Source: Allonocardiopsis opalescens
Lineage (GTDB): Bacteria > Actinomycetota > Actinomycetes > Streptosporangiales > Streptosporangiaceae
Assembly (NCBI RefSeq): GCF_003002095.1
Contig: NZ_PVZC01000011.1
Location: forward strand, 1 to 64,000
Length of the DNA stretch: 64,000 nt
Reading direction: 5' to 3'
The notes under the pieces are model-generated. The model was not told the origin of the DNA. It made no database searches and was given only the letters and a program-made list of their open reading frames with translations. Positions 24,095 to 31,869 of this stretch are shown piece after piece (position 1 is the first letter of the stretch; every line of letters starts with the position of its first letter). Position numbers and translations under genes: made by a program.

Positions 24095-25264
24095 TCATCC
24101 CCGCGCCGGGGCGGCGCGTGCGGCGAGGGTGAGCAGGGCGCCGGCGGCCAGTGCCGCGGCGGACGCCGTCGCGGTGGCGGGCAGGGAGGCGGCCGCCGCC
24201 GTCACCAGCAGCGGGGACAGGGCGGCGCCCAGGAAGAGCCAGAAGGTGTAGAGGGCGGTGACGGTGCCGCGCAGCTCGGGCGCGTGGCCGCTCAGGGTCT
24301 CGATCATGGCGGGCGCGGCGACGGACACCGCGGCGGCGATGGCGAACAGGCAGACGGTGACGGCGGTGCGGCCGTCCGCGGGCCCGGCCAGTGCGGCGCA
24401 GGCTCCGGCCGCGACGGCGAAGGCGCCCACGAGGCGGACCCGGGCCGGGATCCTGCCCAGTACCGGCGTCGCGAACGCGGCCCAGACCAGGGCGGGCAGC
24501 GCGCTGGCGCGCATCGCGGTGAGCTCGTGGGCCGGGAAGGAGCCGGAGGCGCCGGCCGCCGTGTAGAGCGCGATGAAGGGGCCGAGTACCGCCGAGGTCG
24601 CCACCAGGAGCAGCAGGACGGGGCCGCGCCGCAGCAGGGTCCACAGGGCGGCGAGCGGCCGGGCGCCACCGGAGCCGGGTGCGGGAGCCGGGAGCACGAC
24701 GGCCGCGGCCGCGGCCGCGACGGCCAGCAGCGCGGCGGCGCTGAGGCCGAAGAACCAGCGCCAGGAGGCGTGGTCCACGGCGAGCTGCGCCAGCAGCTGG
24801 CCGATCACCGCTGAGGCGAGGAAAGAGCTGGTCAGGATGGTCACCGCGGCCACGCGCCGCGGCGGGGCCAGCCGTGTGCCGAGGTAGGCGAAGGCGGCGG
24901 GCGCGAAGGCTGCCGCCGCCAGCCCCTGGCCGACGCGGGCGGCGATCAGCCAGCCGAAGGAGGCGGCCGAGGCAGCCAGGGCCGTCATCGCGGCGAGGCC
25001 GAGCAGTCCGGCCAGCATGGTCCGGCGCGGACCGAAGCGGTCGACCGCGGGCCCCCACAGGATGAATCCGGCCGCGTAGGCCACGCCGAAGGCGCTCTGC
25101 AGCAGGCCGACGGCGGCGGTATCGACGTGGAGGTCGGCGCTGATCTGGGCGAACAGTGCGATGGAGCCGTAGAGCTGGGAGAGCAGCACGACCGACGCGA
25201 CGGCCGTGAAGGCGGCGGTGGACGCGAAGGGGGCGGTGCGGGGAGGAGTGGGTGTCTCGGTCAC
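24095..25264 (-). CDS. MFS transporter (drug-efflux type)
   Basis: A 389-residue major facilitator with 12 predicted helices. The A-motif-like loop between helices 2 and 3 reads GPAVDRFGPRRTMLAG, and helix 4 contains ARVGQGLAAAAFAPAAFAY. It resembles the drug:H+ antiporters of the AraJ/YnfM group. GTG at 25264 gives a normal short N-terminus; the longer frame runs through operator DNA. It is divergent from a TetR gene, with two palindromic operators directly upstream of the GTG. That is the typical arrangement of an inducible efflux pump repressed by its TetR partner. The substrate is unknown. Confidence 0.88.
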   Translation of the reverse strand: MTETPTPPRTAPFASTAAFTAVASVVLLSQLYGSIALFAQISADLHVDTAAVGLLQSAFGVAYAAGFILWGPAVDRFGPRRTMLAGLLGLAAMTALAASAASFGWLIAARVGQGLAAAAFAPAAFAYLGTRLAPPRRVAAVTILTSSFLASAVIGQLLAQLAVDHASWRWFFGLSAAALLAVAAAAAAVVLPAPAPGSGGARPLAALWTLLRRGPVLLLLVATSAVLGPFIALYTAAGASGSFPAHELTAMRASALPALVWAAFATPVLGRIPARVRLVGAFAVAAGACAALAGPADGRTAVTVCLFAIAAAVSVAAPAMIETLSGHAPELRGTVTALYTFWLFLGAALSPLLVTAAAASLPATATASAAALAAGALLTLAARAAPARG

Positions 25265-25276
25265 GCGGCGACCGTA

Positions 25277-25315
25277 CAACCAACTGGATGGTTGGAGCAA
25301 CCAACCGGATGGTTG
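25277..25315. promoter_or_regulatory. Twin TetR operators between the MFS and tetR genes
   Basis: Two 18-bp palindromes, CAACCAACTGGATGGTTG (25277-25294) and CAACCAACCGGATGGTTG (25298-25315), differ by one base and lie 21 bp apart, two helical turns, so two dimers would bind the same face. Confidence 0.85.
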
Positions 25316-25350
25316 CATCCAGGTGTCCCGCGCCCCTAGACTTCGGCGGC

Positions 25351-25935
25351 ATGGCCGACACCACCGCGACCAGACGCGCCCTGCTCGACGCCGGGCGCGC
25401 CGAGTTCGTCCGCCACGGGCTCGCGGGCGGGCGCACCGACCGGATCGCGGCGCTGTCGGGCGTCAACAAACAGCGGATCTACGCCTACTTCGGCAGCAAG
25501 GAGGGCCTGTTCACCGCCGTCATCACCGACGCGCTGAACGACCTGCTCGAGGTCGTGCCGCTGCCGGAGGACGCCGGGAGCGCGGGCGAACTGGCCTCCC
25601 GGTACGTCGAGGCCGTGAGCGGCTACCACCGCGCCCACCCCGACCTGCTGCGCCTGCTCCAGTGGGAGGCCCTCGAACTGCCGCCCGAGCACGGCCGCAC
25701 CGCCGAACGGGCCGCCAAGTACCGCGGCAAGGTCGACGGGCTCGCCCGGCGGCTCGGCATCCCCCCGGACCAGGCCGCCCCGCTCCTGTTCGGCCTGGTC
25801 GGGCTGGCGGCCTGGCCGCACGCCGTCCCCCAGCTCGCCGCCCTGGTCTTCGGCGAGGACGCCGCCACCGCCAGCGGGCGCGCGAGCGCCTGGGCGAAGG
25901 AGGCCGCCGCGGCGATCGTGCCCGAGCGGCCGTGA
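25351..25935 (+). CDS. TetR-family repressor of the adjacent MFS pump
   Basis: A 194-residue regulator. Residues 7-55 form the TetR HTH (RRALLDAGRAEFVRHGLAGG, RTDRIAALSGVNKQRIYAYF, GSKEGLF). The helical C-terminal domain (about 75-190) would bind the inducer. ATG at 25351 follows CGGCGGC; the frame upstream covers the operators and is not coding. It faces away from the MFS gene, sharing the twin-palindrome region, so it most likely represses both the pump and itself. Confidence 0.88.
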   Translation: MADTTATRRALLDAGRAEFVRHGLAGGRTDRIAALSGVNKQRIYAYFGSKEGLFTAVITDALNDLLEVVPLPEDAGSAGELASRYVEAVSGYHRAHPDLLRLLQWEALELPPEHGRTAERAAKYRGKVDGLARRLGIPPDQAAPLLFGLVGLAAWPHAVPQLAALVFGEDAATASGRASAWAKEAAAAIVPERP

Positions 25936-26019
25936 CGGGACCGGCGCAGCGGGGACAACCGGGGTGCGGTCTCGGCGCCGTGCGCGCCCGCCGTGCCGGC
26001 GGACGGCGAGGGTGCCGGC

Positions 26020-26830
26020 TGTTCGGTCCGAAGTCGCGTCGAGCCGGGTGTGGGCAGATGCTGTCGGATTTCGTCACAGCGTGCTCGCGGACGCTACCGG
26101 GGGCGCGTCGGCCCGAGTGCGTGGACCGGTGGACGTGGTCCGTGGCGGCGCCGTGACGCGGCCGTTTCACGGGCAGGCGGCGCTCGGGCGACGCGAGCGG
26201 CGCCCGGCGGCGGCCGACGTCGGCGAGGCGCGCGGAGTTCGACCGCGCTGGTCCGGTCGGGAAGTCCTTCGGGGTCGACGGAAGGGGTGGGGGCCGTTCC
26301 GTCTGACCTGGCCTTGCTTCGTTCGCGTTCCGGGAACGTCGCGGCGAGCCGCATTGAGGCGGCTGCTCTCGGATTTCGCCACGATGCGCGCTCGCGCACG
26401 CTGCCTTGGGGGCGGCCCCGGTGGGCGGCCGGTGGACGCCGACCGGTTCTGAAGTGCTTCGAGGGTCGACGCCGGAGTCAGGGGTGTCTTCCGGCTCACC
26501 TGACCTCTTTCCGTTCGCGGGAACGTCGCGTCGGGCCGGGCGCAGCCGGATGCTCTCGGATTTCGCCGCGGCGAGCTCGCGGACGCCGCCTCGGGGGCGT
26601 CGGCCTTGGTGAGCGGACCGGTGGACAGCGACCGTGGCGGCACCGGGACGCGGCTTGTTTCGCGGGCAGGCCGTGCTCGGGCGACGCGAGCGGCGTACGG
26701 CACGGCGCCGGCTGGCCGGGGCCGCCGCCCGGGCGGCCGACATCGGCGACGCGCGCCGGAATTCGACCTCGGTGGTCCGGTCCCCGATGTCCTCCGGGGG
26801 TCGACGGCGGAGGCAGAGGCCGTCCCGCCT
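26020..26830. repeat. Degenerate three-copy tandem repeat in a 965-bp gene desert
   Basis: The interval 25936-26900 has no credible gene. Three related blocks are marked by TCGGATTTCG at 26064, 26369 and 26556, each followed by CTCGCG.ACGC and ending near GTCGACG at about 26273, 26463 and 26797. Blocks one and three also share GCTCGGGCGACGCGAGCGGC (from 26182 and 26675). The middle block lacks this internal segment of roughly 115 bp. Long open frames here change between copies, which argues against a repeat protein. Confidence 0.65.
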
Positions 26831-26900
26831 CCCGTCCAGGCCGGCGCCGGGCTCATGTCCCCGGCGCGCGGCGCCTTGCCCGGTGGGTGGGGTCCGACGC

Positions 26901-27383
26901 TCAGTTCCCCGCCGGCGCCGGGGCTGCCGCCGGTCCGGCCGGCTGCTCGGGTTCGAGTACGAAGACCGGGATCACGCGGTCGGTCTTCTCCTGGTATTCG
27001 GCGTACGGCGGATAAGCGGCGACCGCGCGCCGCCACCACTGGGCCTTCTCGTCGCCGGTGAGTTCGCGGGCCGTCAGGGCCTGGCGTTCGGGGCCGTCCT
27101 GGAGCTCCACCCGCGGGTCGGCCTTGAGGTTGTAGTACCAGACCGGGTGGTGCGGGTAGCCGCCCTTCGAGGCCACGGCCGCGTAGCGTCCCTCGTGCTC
27201 CACGCGCATCAGCGGAACCTTGCGGATCCGGCCGCTCTTAGCGCCGCGCATCGTGACGATGACGACCGGCAGGCCGGTGTCCCAGAGCGTTGTGCCCTGG
27301 GTGCCGCCCGAACTCTCGTACAGCTCGACCTGTTCACGCACCCACTGCGCCGGACTCGGGCCGTATTCGCCGTCGAGAGGCAT
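26901..27383 (-). CDS. Deazaflavin (F420)-dependent nitroreductase-family protein
   Basis: A 160-residue split-beta-barrel protein of the Ddn/nitroreductase family that uses F420H2. Signature blocks are [33 protein letters not shown], with the cofactor-binding RIRKVPL core, then [16 protein letters not shown] and [19 protein letters not shown]. Substrates of family members include quinones and nitroimidazoles; the physiological one here is unknown. ATG at 27383 has GGAG 8 nt upstream. It is a single gene, divergent from a GNAT gene. Confidence 0.88.
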   Translation of the reverse strand: MPLDGEYGPSPAQWVREQVELYESSGGTQGTTLWDTGLPVVIVTMRGAKSGRIRKVPLMRVEHEGRYAAVASKGGYPHHPVWYYNLKADPRVELQDGPERQALTARELTGDEKAQWWRRAVAAYPPYAEYQEKTDRVIPVFVLEPEQPAGPAAAPAPAGN

Positions 27384-27600
27384 CGCGTTCACTCCATTGC
27401 CGTGGACGGATTGTGTCGGGCCAGTCCAGCACAGGCCGTGCGCGGAAGGGAGACCGCCGTCCCGCTCCGCCTTCTCCTGAGCGGCCTGCCTTGCCTCGGT
27501 CGCAGAACCGAGTCCCGGTCGGGCACGCGCGCAGATGGTGCGGGTGCGCACGTGGAAAACCGGTCGCGCCGCGGCGGGGGCTCGTGTTCGGGTGGGCGGC

Positions 27601-28134
27601 ATGGCCGAACTCCGTACCGACCGACTCGTCCTGCGCCGCTGGCGTGACTCCGACCTCGGACCGTGGGCGGCGATGAACGCCGATCCGCTGGTGCGGGAGC
27701 ATCTGGGCGAAGTGCTGACCCGTGAGCAGAGCGACGCCTCCGTGGCGCGGTTCGAGGCGGACTTCGAGCGGCGCGGATACGGGTGGTGGGCGGTCGAGGT
27801 GCGGGACACGGGGGCGTTCGTCGGCTTCGCGGGCCTGGACCGGGTGGAGGACCACATGCCCTTCGCCGGGGTGGAGATCGGCTGGCGGCTCGCCCGCGCG
27901 GCCTGGGGCCGCGGCTACGCCACCGAGGCCGCGCGGGCCGTCCTGGCCTACGGCTTCGGCACGCTCGGGCTCGCCGAGATCCTCGCCGTGACGACGGCCG
28001 CCAATGCGCGCTCGCAGGCGGTGATGCGCCGGATCGGCATGCGTCCGGCCGGCTCCTTCGACGATCCGGCCGCGCCCGAGGGGCCGCTGCGTCCGAACGT
28101 GCTGTACCGCATCGCCCGTGGCGAGTGGGGCTGA
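27601..28134 (+). CDS. GNAT N-acetyltransferase (RimJ/RimL-like)
   Basis: A 177-residue Acetyltransf_3-type GNAT. The start [20 protein letters not shown] is typical of RimJ/RimL-like enzymes, and the acetyl-CoA motif A region reads [20 protein letters not shown], with [11 protein letters not shown] near the end. It transfers an acetyl group to an N-terminal amine or small molecule; the substrate cannot be told. ATG at 27601 is selected over the longer frame since homologues begin just before LRTDRL. It is convergent with the LysE-family gene, 11 nt apart. Confidence 0.87.
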   Translation: MAELRTDRLVLRRWRDSDLGPWAAMNADPLVREHLGEVLTREQSDASVARFEADFERRGYGWWAVEVRDTGAFVGFAGLDRVEDHMPFAGVEIGWRLARAAWGRGYATEAARAVLAYGFGTLGLAEILAVTTAANARSQAVMRRIGMRPAGSFDDPAAPEGPLRPNVLYRIARGEWG

Positions 28135-28145
28135 CCGGCGCGGGT

Positions 28146-28757
28146 TCAGCGGTTGGTGAAGGCCAGCTGCACGCCGAGGGCGGCGAAGGCGCCGGCGAAG
28201 GAGCGGCGCATCCAGGTGACGATCTTCGGGCGGCTGATGACGTGGGTGCGGATGGCGGCGGCGAAGGCGCCGTAGGCGATGAACACGACGAAGGTGAGCA
28301 GCATGAACACCGCGCTGAGCTGCGCCATCTGCTGGAAGGCGCTGGTCTCGCCGGGGCTGACGAACTGCGGGAGGAAGGCGAAGAAGAAGATCGTCAGCTT
28401 CGGGTTGAGGATGTTCACCAGGATGCCGGAGGTGATCACCCGCAGCGCGGACGAGGGGGCGCCGTCCTGCTCGACGGTGAGGGCGCCCTTGTCGCGCAGG
28501 GTGGTCCACGCCATGTACAGCAGGTAGGCGACGCCCAGGTACTTGATGACCTGGAAGGCGAGCGCGCTGGTGTGCAGCAGCGCGGCCAGGCCGGTGATGG
28601 CGGCCACCATGTGCGGGATGATCCCGAGCGTGCAGCCGATCGAGGCGACCACACTCGCTCGCGCACCGCGCGACAGCCCGGCCGACATGGTGTAGAGCAC
28701 GCCCGTGCCCGGGGTGGCGACCACGATGAGCGATGTCAGCAGGAACTCGATGCTCAC
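28146..28757 (-). CDS. LysE/RhtB-family exporter
   Basis: A 203-residue membrane protein with six helices. The N-terminal block FLLTSLIVVATPGTGVLYTM contains the conserved TPG, and GILVNILNPKLTIFFFAFLPQFV is the hallmark NPK motif region of LysE/RhtB exporters. Members export amino acids such as threonine, homoserine or leucine; specificity is unknown. GTG at 28757 gives the canonical short N-terminus. It is a single gene, followed by the convergent GNAT gene. Confidence 0.9.
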   Translation of the reverse strand: MSIEFLLTSLIVVATPGTGVLYTMSAGLSRGARASVVASIGCTLGIIPHMVAAITGLAALLHTSALAFQVIKYLGVAYLLYMAWTTLRDKGALTVEQDGAPSSALRVITSGILVNILNPKLTIFFFAFLPQFVSPGETSAFQQMAQLSAVFMLLTFVVFIAYGAFAAAIRTHVISRPKIVTWMRRSFAGAFAALGVQLAFTNR

Positions 28758-29306
28758 GGCGGGCCTCCCGGCGTCGGTCTCGATCGGTGCGCGCGGCATG
28801 GGGTCCGTCCGCCGTGCGACACGCACACTACTCCGGTGCGCTGACATCGCCGTAGCGGGTTTTCGGTCGGTGCGGGCGGGGGCGGGCTGAGGGCCGCGGG
28901 ACGCCTCGCGCAAGCCCCTTCCCCAGGCTGTGGACAATCGGCGCCCCGGGGCGCCGATTGTCCACAGCGGCGTGACGGGCCCTTTCGGCGCCTTGGGAAC
29001 GGCGGGAGAATGGTGTGCAAGGGGTCTCCCCCTACGTCGGGCGCCGACGGCGGTAGGGGTGGTGTGCCGCTCATGCGGGGCGGCGTGCGGAGCACGGCGG
29101 GGCCGTGGTGCTCGCTGATGGGGCGTTGGGTGGTGGGGCCTCAGGTGGTGGCATGCGTGCGTCGGGTGCGGCGTGCGCGGCCGCACGGACGGATCGACGG
29201 GTAGCGGCTCTTGGCCCCGATCTATCGATATGGCTATTCAGCCGTACCCAGGTGAACGATCCGTTATCCGTCCGCCGATCGTCCGGTCCGATCAGGCGTC
29301 AGCCCC
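28758..29306. other. Gene-poor region carrying dispersed repeat copy 1
   Basis: No gene is supported in these 549 bases. The dispersed palindromic element occupies 28928-29036; the rest shows GC-rich, non-protein-like frames. Confidence 0.6.
28928..29036 (+). repeat. Dispersed palindromic element, copy 1
   Basis: A perfect 40-bp palindrome (arms CTGTGGACAATCGGCGCCCC, 28928-28947 with 28948-28967) is followed after about 40 bp by AGAATGGTGTGCAAGGGG and CTCCCCCTACG. The same two-part layout recurs at 30860-30968 (inverted) and 33523-33633. Confidence 0.75.
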
Positions 29307-29582
29307 CTACTCGACGACCTCCGCGACGCTGACGAGGAAGTAGCCGCCGAGGATGGCGCTCTGGACGATGACGGTGTAGGAGTCCTCGTCGTGGCGGAGT
29401 ACCGTGCGTTGGTCGGCGCCGCGGGGGCGGGCGGGTACGTGGCCGCGGGCCAGGTGGAGGGCGGCCGCGCGGGCCTCGGCGCGGGTGGGGTAGCCGTCGC
29501 GGGCCTCCGCCGCGATGTGGCGGTGGCGGTAGCGTCCGATGCTCTCGTCGATCACGACGGTCCAGCGCGCCTGACCACTCAC
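29307..29582 (-). CDS. Small hypothetical protein
   Basis: A 91-residue soluble protein of unknown function. The sequence begins SGQARWTVVIDESIGRYRHR and ends with a hydrophobic strand (ILGGYFLVSVAEVVE), with TRAEARAAALHLARGH in between, suggesting a compact alpha/beta domain. I recall similar orphan proteins in other actinomycetes but no assigned function. GTG at 29582 has GGAGG 4 nt upstream, which decides the start over a much longer non-protein-like frame. It is isolated, divergent from the next gene. Confidence 0.65.
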   Translation of the reverse strand: MSGQARWTVVIDESIGRYRHRHIAAEARDGYPTRAEARAAALHLARGHVPARPRGADQRTVLRHDEDSYTVIVQSAILGGYFLVSVAEVVE

Positions 29583-29939
29583 GATGCCTCCATGTTCGTT
29601 GCCCCGTCGACCGCTGGCGACACGGCGGTGAGACCCCGGGACGCGGCGGCCGGGTTCCGGCCGCTTCCGGCACGGGCCGGGGACGGCCGGACGGGCGCGG
29701 GGAGGTTTAGGCCGCTCGGGCGGGGCCCGGGACCAGGGCCGGGGTGGTGCCAGGGGCGGGCGCGTGGCCAGTGCAGGGCTGGACCGAGGCCGAGACCGGG
29801 GCGGCGCGGAGCGGGGTTGGGCCCGGTGCAAGAGGCCGGGCCGCGCGGGACTGGGTTCGGGGCCCGGTGCCGGAGGCGGGACCCGGCCGGTGCAGGGGCG
29901 GCCCGCGGCGGTGCGGGCGGGATGGCGCATGCTGTGGGC
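29583..29939. other. GC-rich intergenic region
   Basis: These 357 bases show no gene. The part 29820-29900 contains imperfect repeats around GGGCCCGGTGC; nothing more can be assigned. Confidence 0.45.
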
Positions 29940-30299
29940 ATGGACGCGGACGATGCCAGAGCGGTGCTGCTGCGGGAGTTCGGTGCCGAGGACGGGAGCT
30001 TCCTGATCCGGCTGCGCGCGGACCTGGCCTGGGACCGGGCCGCCTTCACCCGGCTGGAGCGGGCGATGCGGGCCGTCTGCGCGGACAGCGCCGGGGACGA
30101 GCTGCTGGACCGCCGACTCGCCGAGGGCTTCTACCACCTGGCGACGTGGGTGGGGCCGTGGACCTCGCATCCGGACTTCCCCCGTCCGTCCCCCGCGGAG
30201 TACTACGACGCCTGCCTGGAGCGGCTGGGCGACCTGGCCGACTGGTACTTCCGCGGCGAGCACGCCTATGTCGAGCCCCACACCTGGCCCGAGCTCTGA
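29940..30299 (+). CDS. Conserved hypothetical protein
   Basis: A 119-residue soluble helical protein: DADDARAVLLREFGAEDGSF, LAWDRAAFTRLERAMRAVCA, then TSHPDFPRPSPAEYYDACLE and a Trp/Tyr-rich end (LADWYFRGEHAYVEPHTWPE). I associate this pattern with an uncharacterised actinobacterial family without known activity. A CATGCT box 6 nt before the ATG at 29940 fits a leaderless transcript; ATG at 29922 is an in-frame alternative. It is followed after 20 nt by the cyclotransferase-like gene, probably the same operon. Confidence 0.7.
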   Translation: MDADDARAVLLREFGAEDGSFLIRLRADLAWDRAAFTRLERAMRAVCADSAGDELLDRRLAEGFYHLATWVGPWTSHPDFPRPSPAEYYDACLERLGDLADWYFRGEHAYVEPHTWPEL

Positions 30300-30319
30300 G
30301 AACTCACCCGGAGGTACCC

Positions 30320-30865
30320 GTGTCGCAAGCCCCCTCGCCCGACCGGCCGGCCGCCCGTCCCGACACCCTGTTCGCCTACGGCACGCTGCGCTTCCCGGCG
30401 GTGCTGCGGGCGCTGCTGGACCGGGTGCCCGCGCACGAGCCCGCGCGGGTGGCCGGGTGGCGGGCGCTGGCGCTGCCCGGACGCGTCTACCCGGTGCTGG
30501 CGGCGGGCGGCGGTACGGCCGAGGGGCTGCTGCTGCACGGGCTCACTCCGCCCGAGTGGCGGGTGGTCGACGCCTTCGAGGACGCCGACCTCTACGACCT
30601 GCGCCGCCTCACCACGACCGACGGACGGCACGGCTGGTGCTACGTGTCGCTGCCCGGGGTGGTGGCCGGGCCCGAGGCGTGGTCGGCCGAGCGCTTCGCA
30701 GCCGTCCACCTGCCCGGCTACGTCGAGCACTGCGCCCAGTGGCGCGGTGCGTTCGAGCGGGGGACGCGGCCTGAGGCCGCCGCGCGGACCGCCGGTGGCG
30801 GCCGCGCCGGCCGGCGGCCGGACGGGGGCCGTCCGGCCCCGTCGACGCCTCCGGCGCCGTCGTAG
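30320..30865 (+). CDS. Gamma-glutamylcyclotransferase-like (AIG2/GGCT) protein
   Basis: A 181-residue protein with the GGCT-like fold. The diagnostic N-terminal FAYGTLRFP loop binds the substrate, and WRVVDAFEDADLYDL carries the catalytic-type Glu. The C-terminal 35 residues are Gly/Arg/Pro-rich and disordered. Family members cyclise gamma-glutamyl amines to 5-oxoproline; the exact substrate is unknown. GTG at 30320 has GGAGG with 5-nt spacing. It is second gene after a conserved hypothetical and is followed at once by copy 2 of the dispersed palindromic element. Confidence 0.82.
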   Translation: MSQAPSPDRPAARPDTLFAYGTLRFPAVLRALLDRVPAHEPARVAGWRALALPGRVYPVLAAGGGTAEGLLLHGLTPPEWRVVDAFEDADLYDLRRLTTTDGRHGWCYVSLPGVVAGPEAWSAERFAAVHLPGYVEHCAQWRGAFERGTRPEAAARTAGGGRAGRRPDGGRPAPSTPPAPS

Positions 30866-30968
30866 GGGGAGCCCCCTTGCACACCATTCTTCCTGGTGCC
30901 GGGCGTCGGGGAAAGCCCGGCCCTGTGGGCTGTGGATCGACCGGGCGTCGGGCGGGCGTCGTCCACAG
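30860..30968 (-). repeat. Dispersed palindromic element, copy 2 (inverted)
   Basis: In reverse orientation: an imperfect palindrome bounded by CTGTGGAT and GTCCACAG (30930-30968), and 38 bp away the GGGGG/CCCCC hairpin motif reading AAGAATGGTGTGCAAGGGGG on the reverse strand (30860-30892). It begins at the last codons of the cyclotransferase-like gene. Confidence 0.72.
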
Positions 30969-31128
30969 CTTGGGGACACGGGCTCGCGTCCGGGGGCGGT
31001 TTGGCCGCGCGCCGGGTGCGCCGACGCGCCGCCCTACGGTCCACCGCACCCCCTGGGCTGCGGGAAGGCGGTGGAGGCCGATGGTTTCCCGCATGGTGGG
31101 GCGGGTGTGCGCTCCGTAGCGTTCGGGC

Positions 31129-31869
31129 ATGCTCTCAGAAATCGGACAGGATCTCGCGCACGCTTCGCACGGGCCGGCGGCGGTCGCGGCGCCCGGCTCG
31201 GGTGGACTGATGGACGGCCTGGTGGACAGGGTCGTCGGGCTGATGGAGACGCTGGGCGGGCCCGGTGCGGCGCTGGCGATCGCCCTGGAGAACATCTTCC
31301 CGCCGATCCCCAGCGAGGTGATCCTGCCGCTGGCCGGGTTCACCGCCAGCCAGGGCGAGATGAGCCTGTTCGGCGCGATCGCCTGGACCACGGTGGGCTC
31401 GGTGGTGGGTGCGATGGCGCTGTACGGGATCGGGGCGCTGCTGGGGCGGGAGCGCACCCGGGCGCTGGCGGCGCGGATCCCGCTGGTGAAGCTGAGCGAC
31501 ATCGACCGGACCGAGGCGTGGTTCGCCCGGCACGGGGTGAAGGCGGTGTTCTTCGGCCGGATGGTGCCGATCTTCCGCAGTTTCATCTCGGTTCCGGCCG
31601 GGGTCGAGCGGATGCCGATCCCGGTCTTCCTGCTCTACACCGCGCTCGGCAGCCTGATCTGGAACACCGTGTTCGTCATGGCCGGATACCTGCTCGGCGA
31701 GAACTGGCACCTCGTGGAGGAGTACGCCGGGCTGTTCTCCCGCGGCGTGCTGGTGGCCGCGGCCCTGGCCGTCGCCTGGTTCGCGGTGTCGCGGCTGCTG
31801 GCGGCCGGACGGGAGCGGCGGCGCCCCGCGCACCGTGAGACGCGCCGCGGGTCCGGGGCGGACGCGTGA
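31129..31869 (+). CDS. DedA-family membrane protein
   Basis: A 246-residue membrane protein of the DedA/VTT (SNARE-assoc) superfamily. Landmarks are the re-entrant motif ENIFPPIPSEVILPLAGF and the FFGRMVPIFRSFISVPAG block with the conserved Arg residues. DedA proteins flip or recycle lipid carriers such as undecaprenyl phosphate or phosphatidylethanolamine. The TAGCGT box 6 nt before ATG 31129 implies a leaderless mRNA. The stop overlaps the next gene's GTG (GTGA), linking it with a predicted lipid-modifying N-acyltransferase. Confidence 0.9.
   Translation: MLSEIGQDLAHASHGPAAVAAPGSGGLMDGLVDRVVGLMETLGGPGAALAIALENIFPPIPSEVILPLAGFTASQGEMSLFGAIAWTTVGSVVGAMALYGIGALLGRERTRALAARIPLVKLSDIDRTEAWFARHGVKAVFFGRMVPIFRSFISVPAGVERMPIPVFLLYTALGSLIWNTVFVMAGYLLGENWHLVEEYAGLFSRGVLVAAALAVAWFAVSRLLAAGRERRRPAHRETRRGSGADA

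Noticed and set aside
25993-27015. 340-codon forward frame in the gene desert
   Set aside because: Arg/Gly-rich shadow composition, no start signal, and it runs antisense into the deazaflavin reductase gene. The DNA repeats here change frame between copies.
29391-29939. Long upstream extension of the hypothetical protein starting at 29940
   Set aside because: It is antisense to the small reverse gene at 29307-29582 and compositionally a shadow frame.
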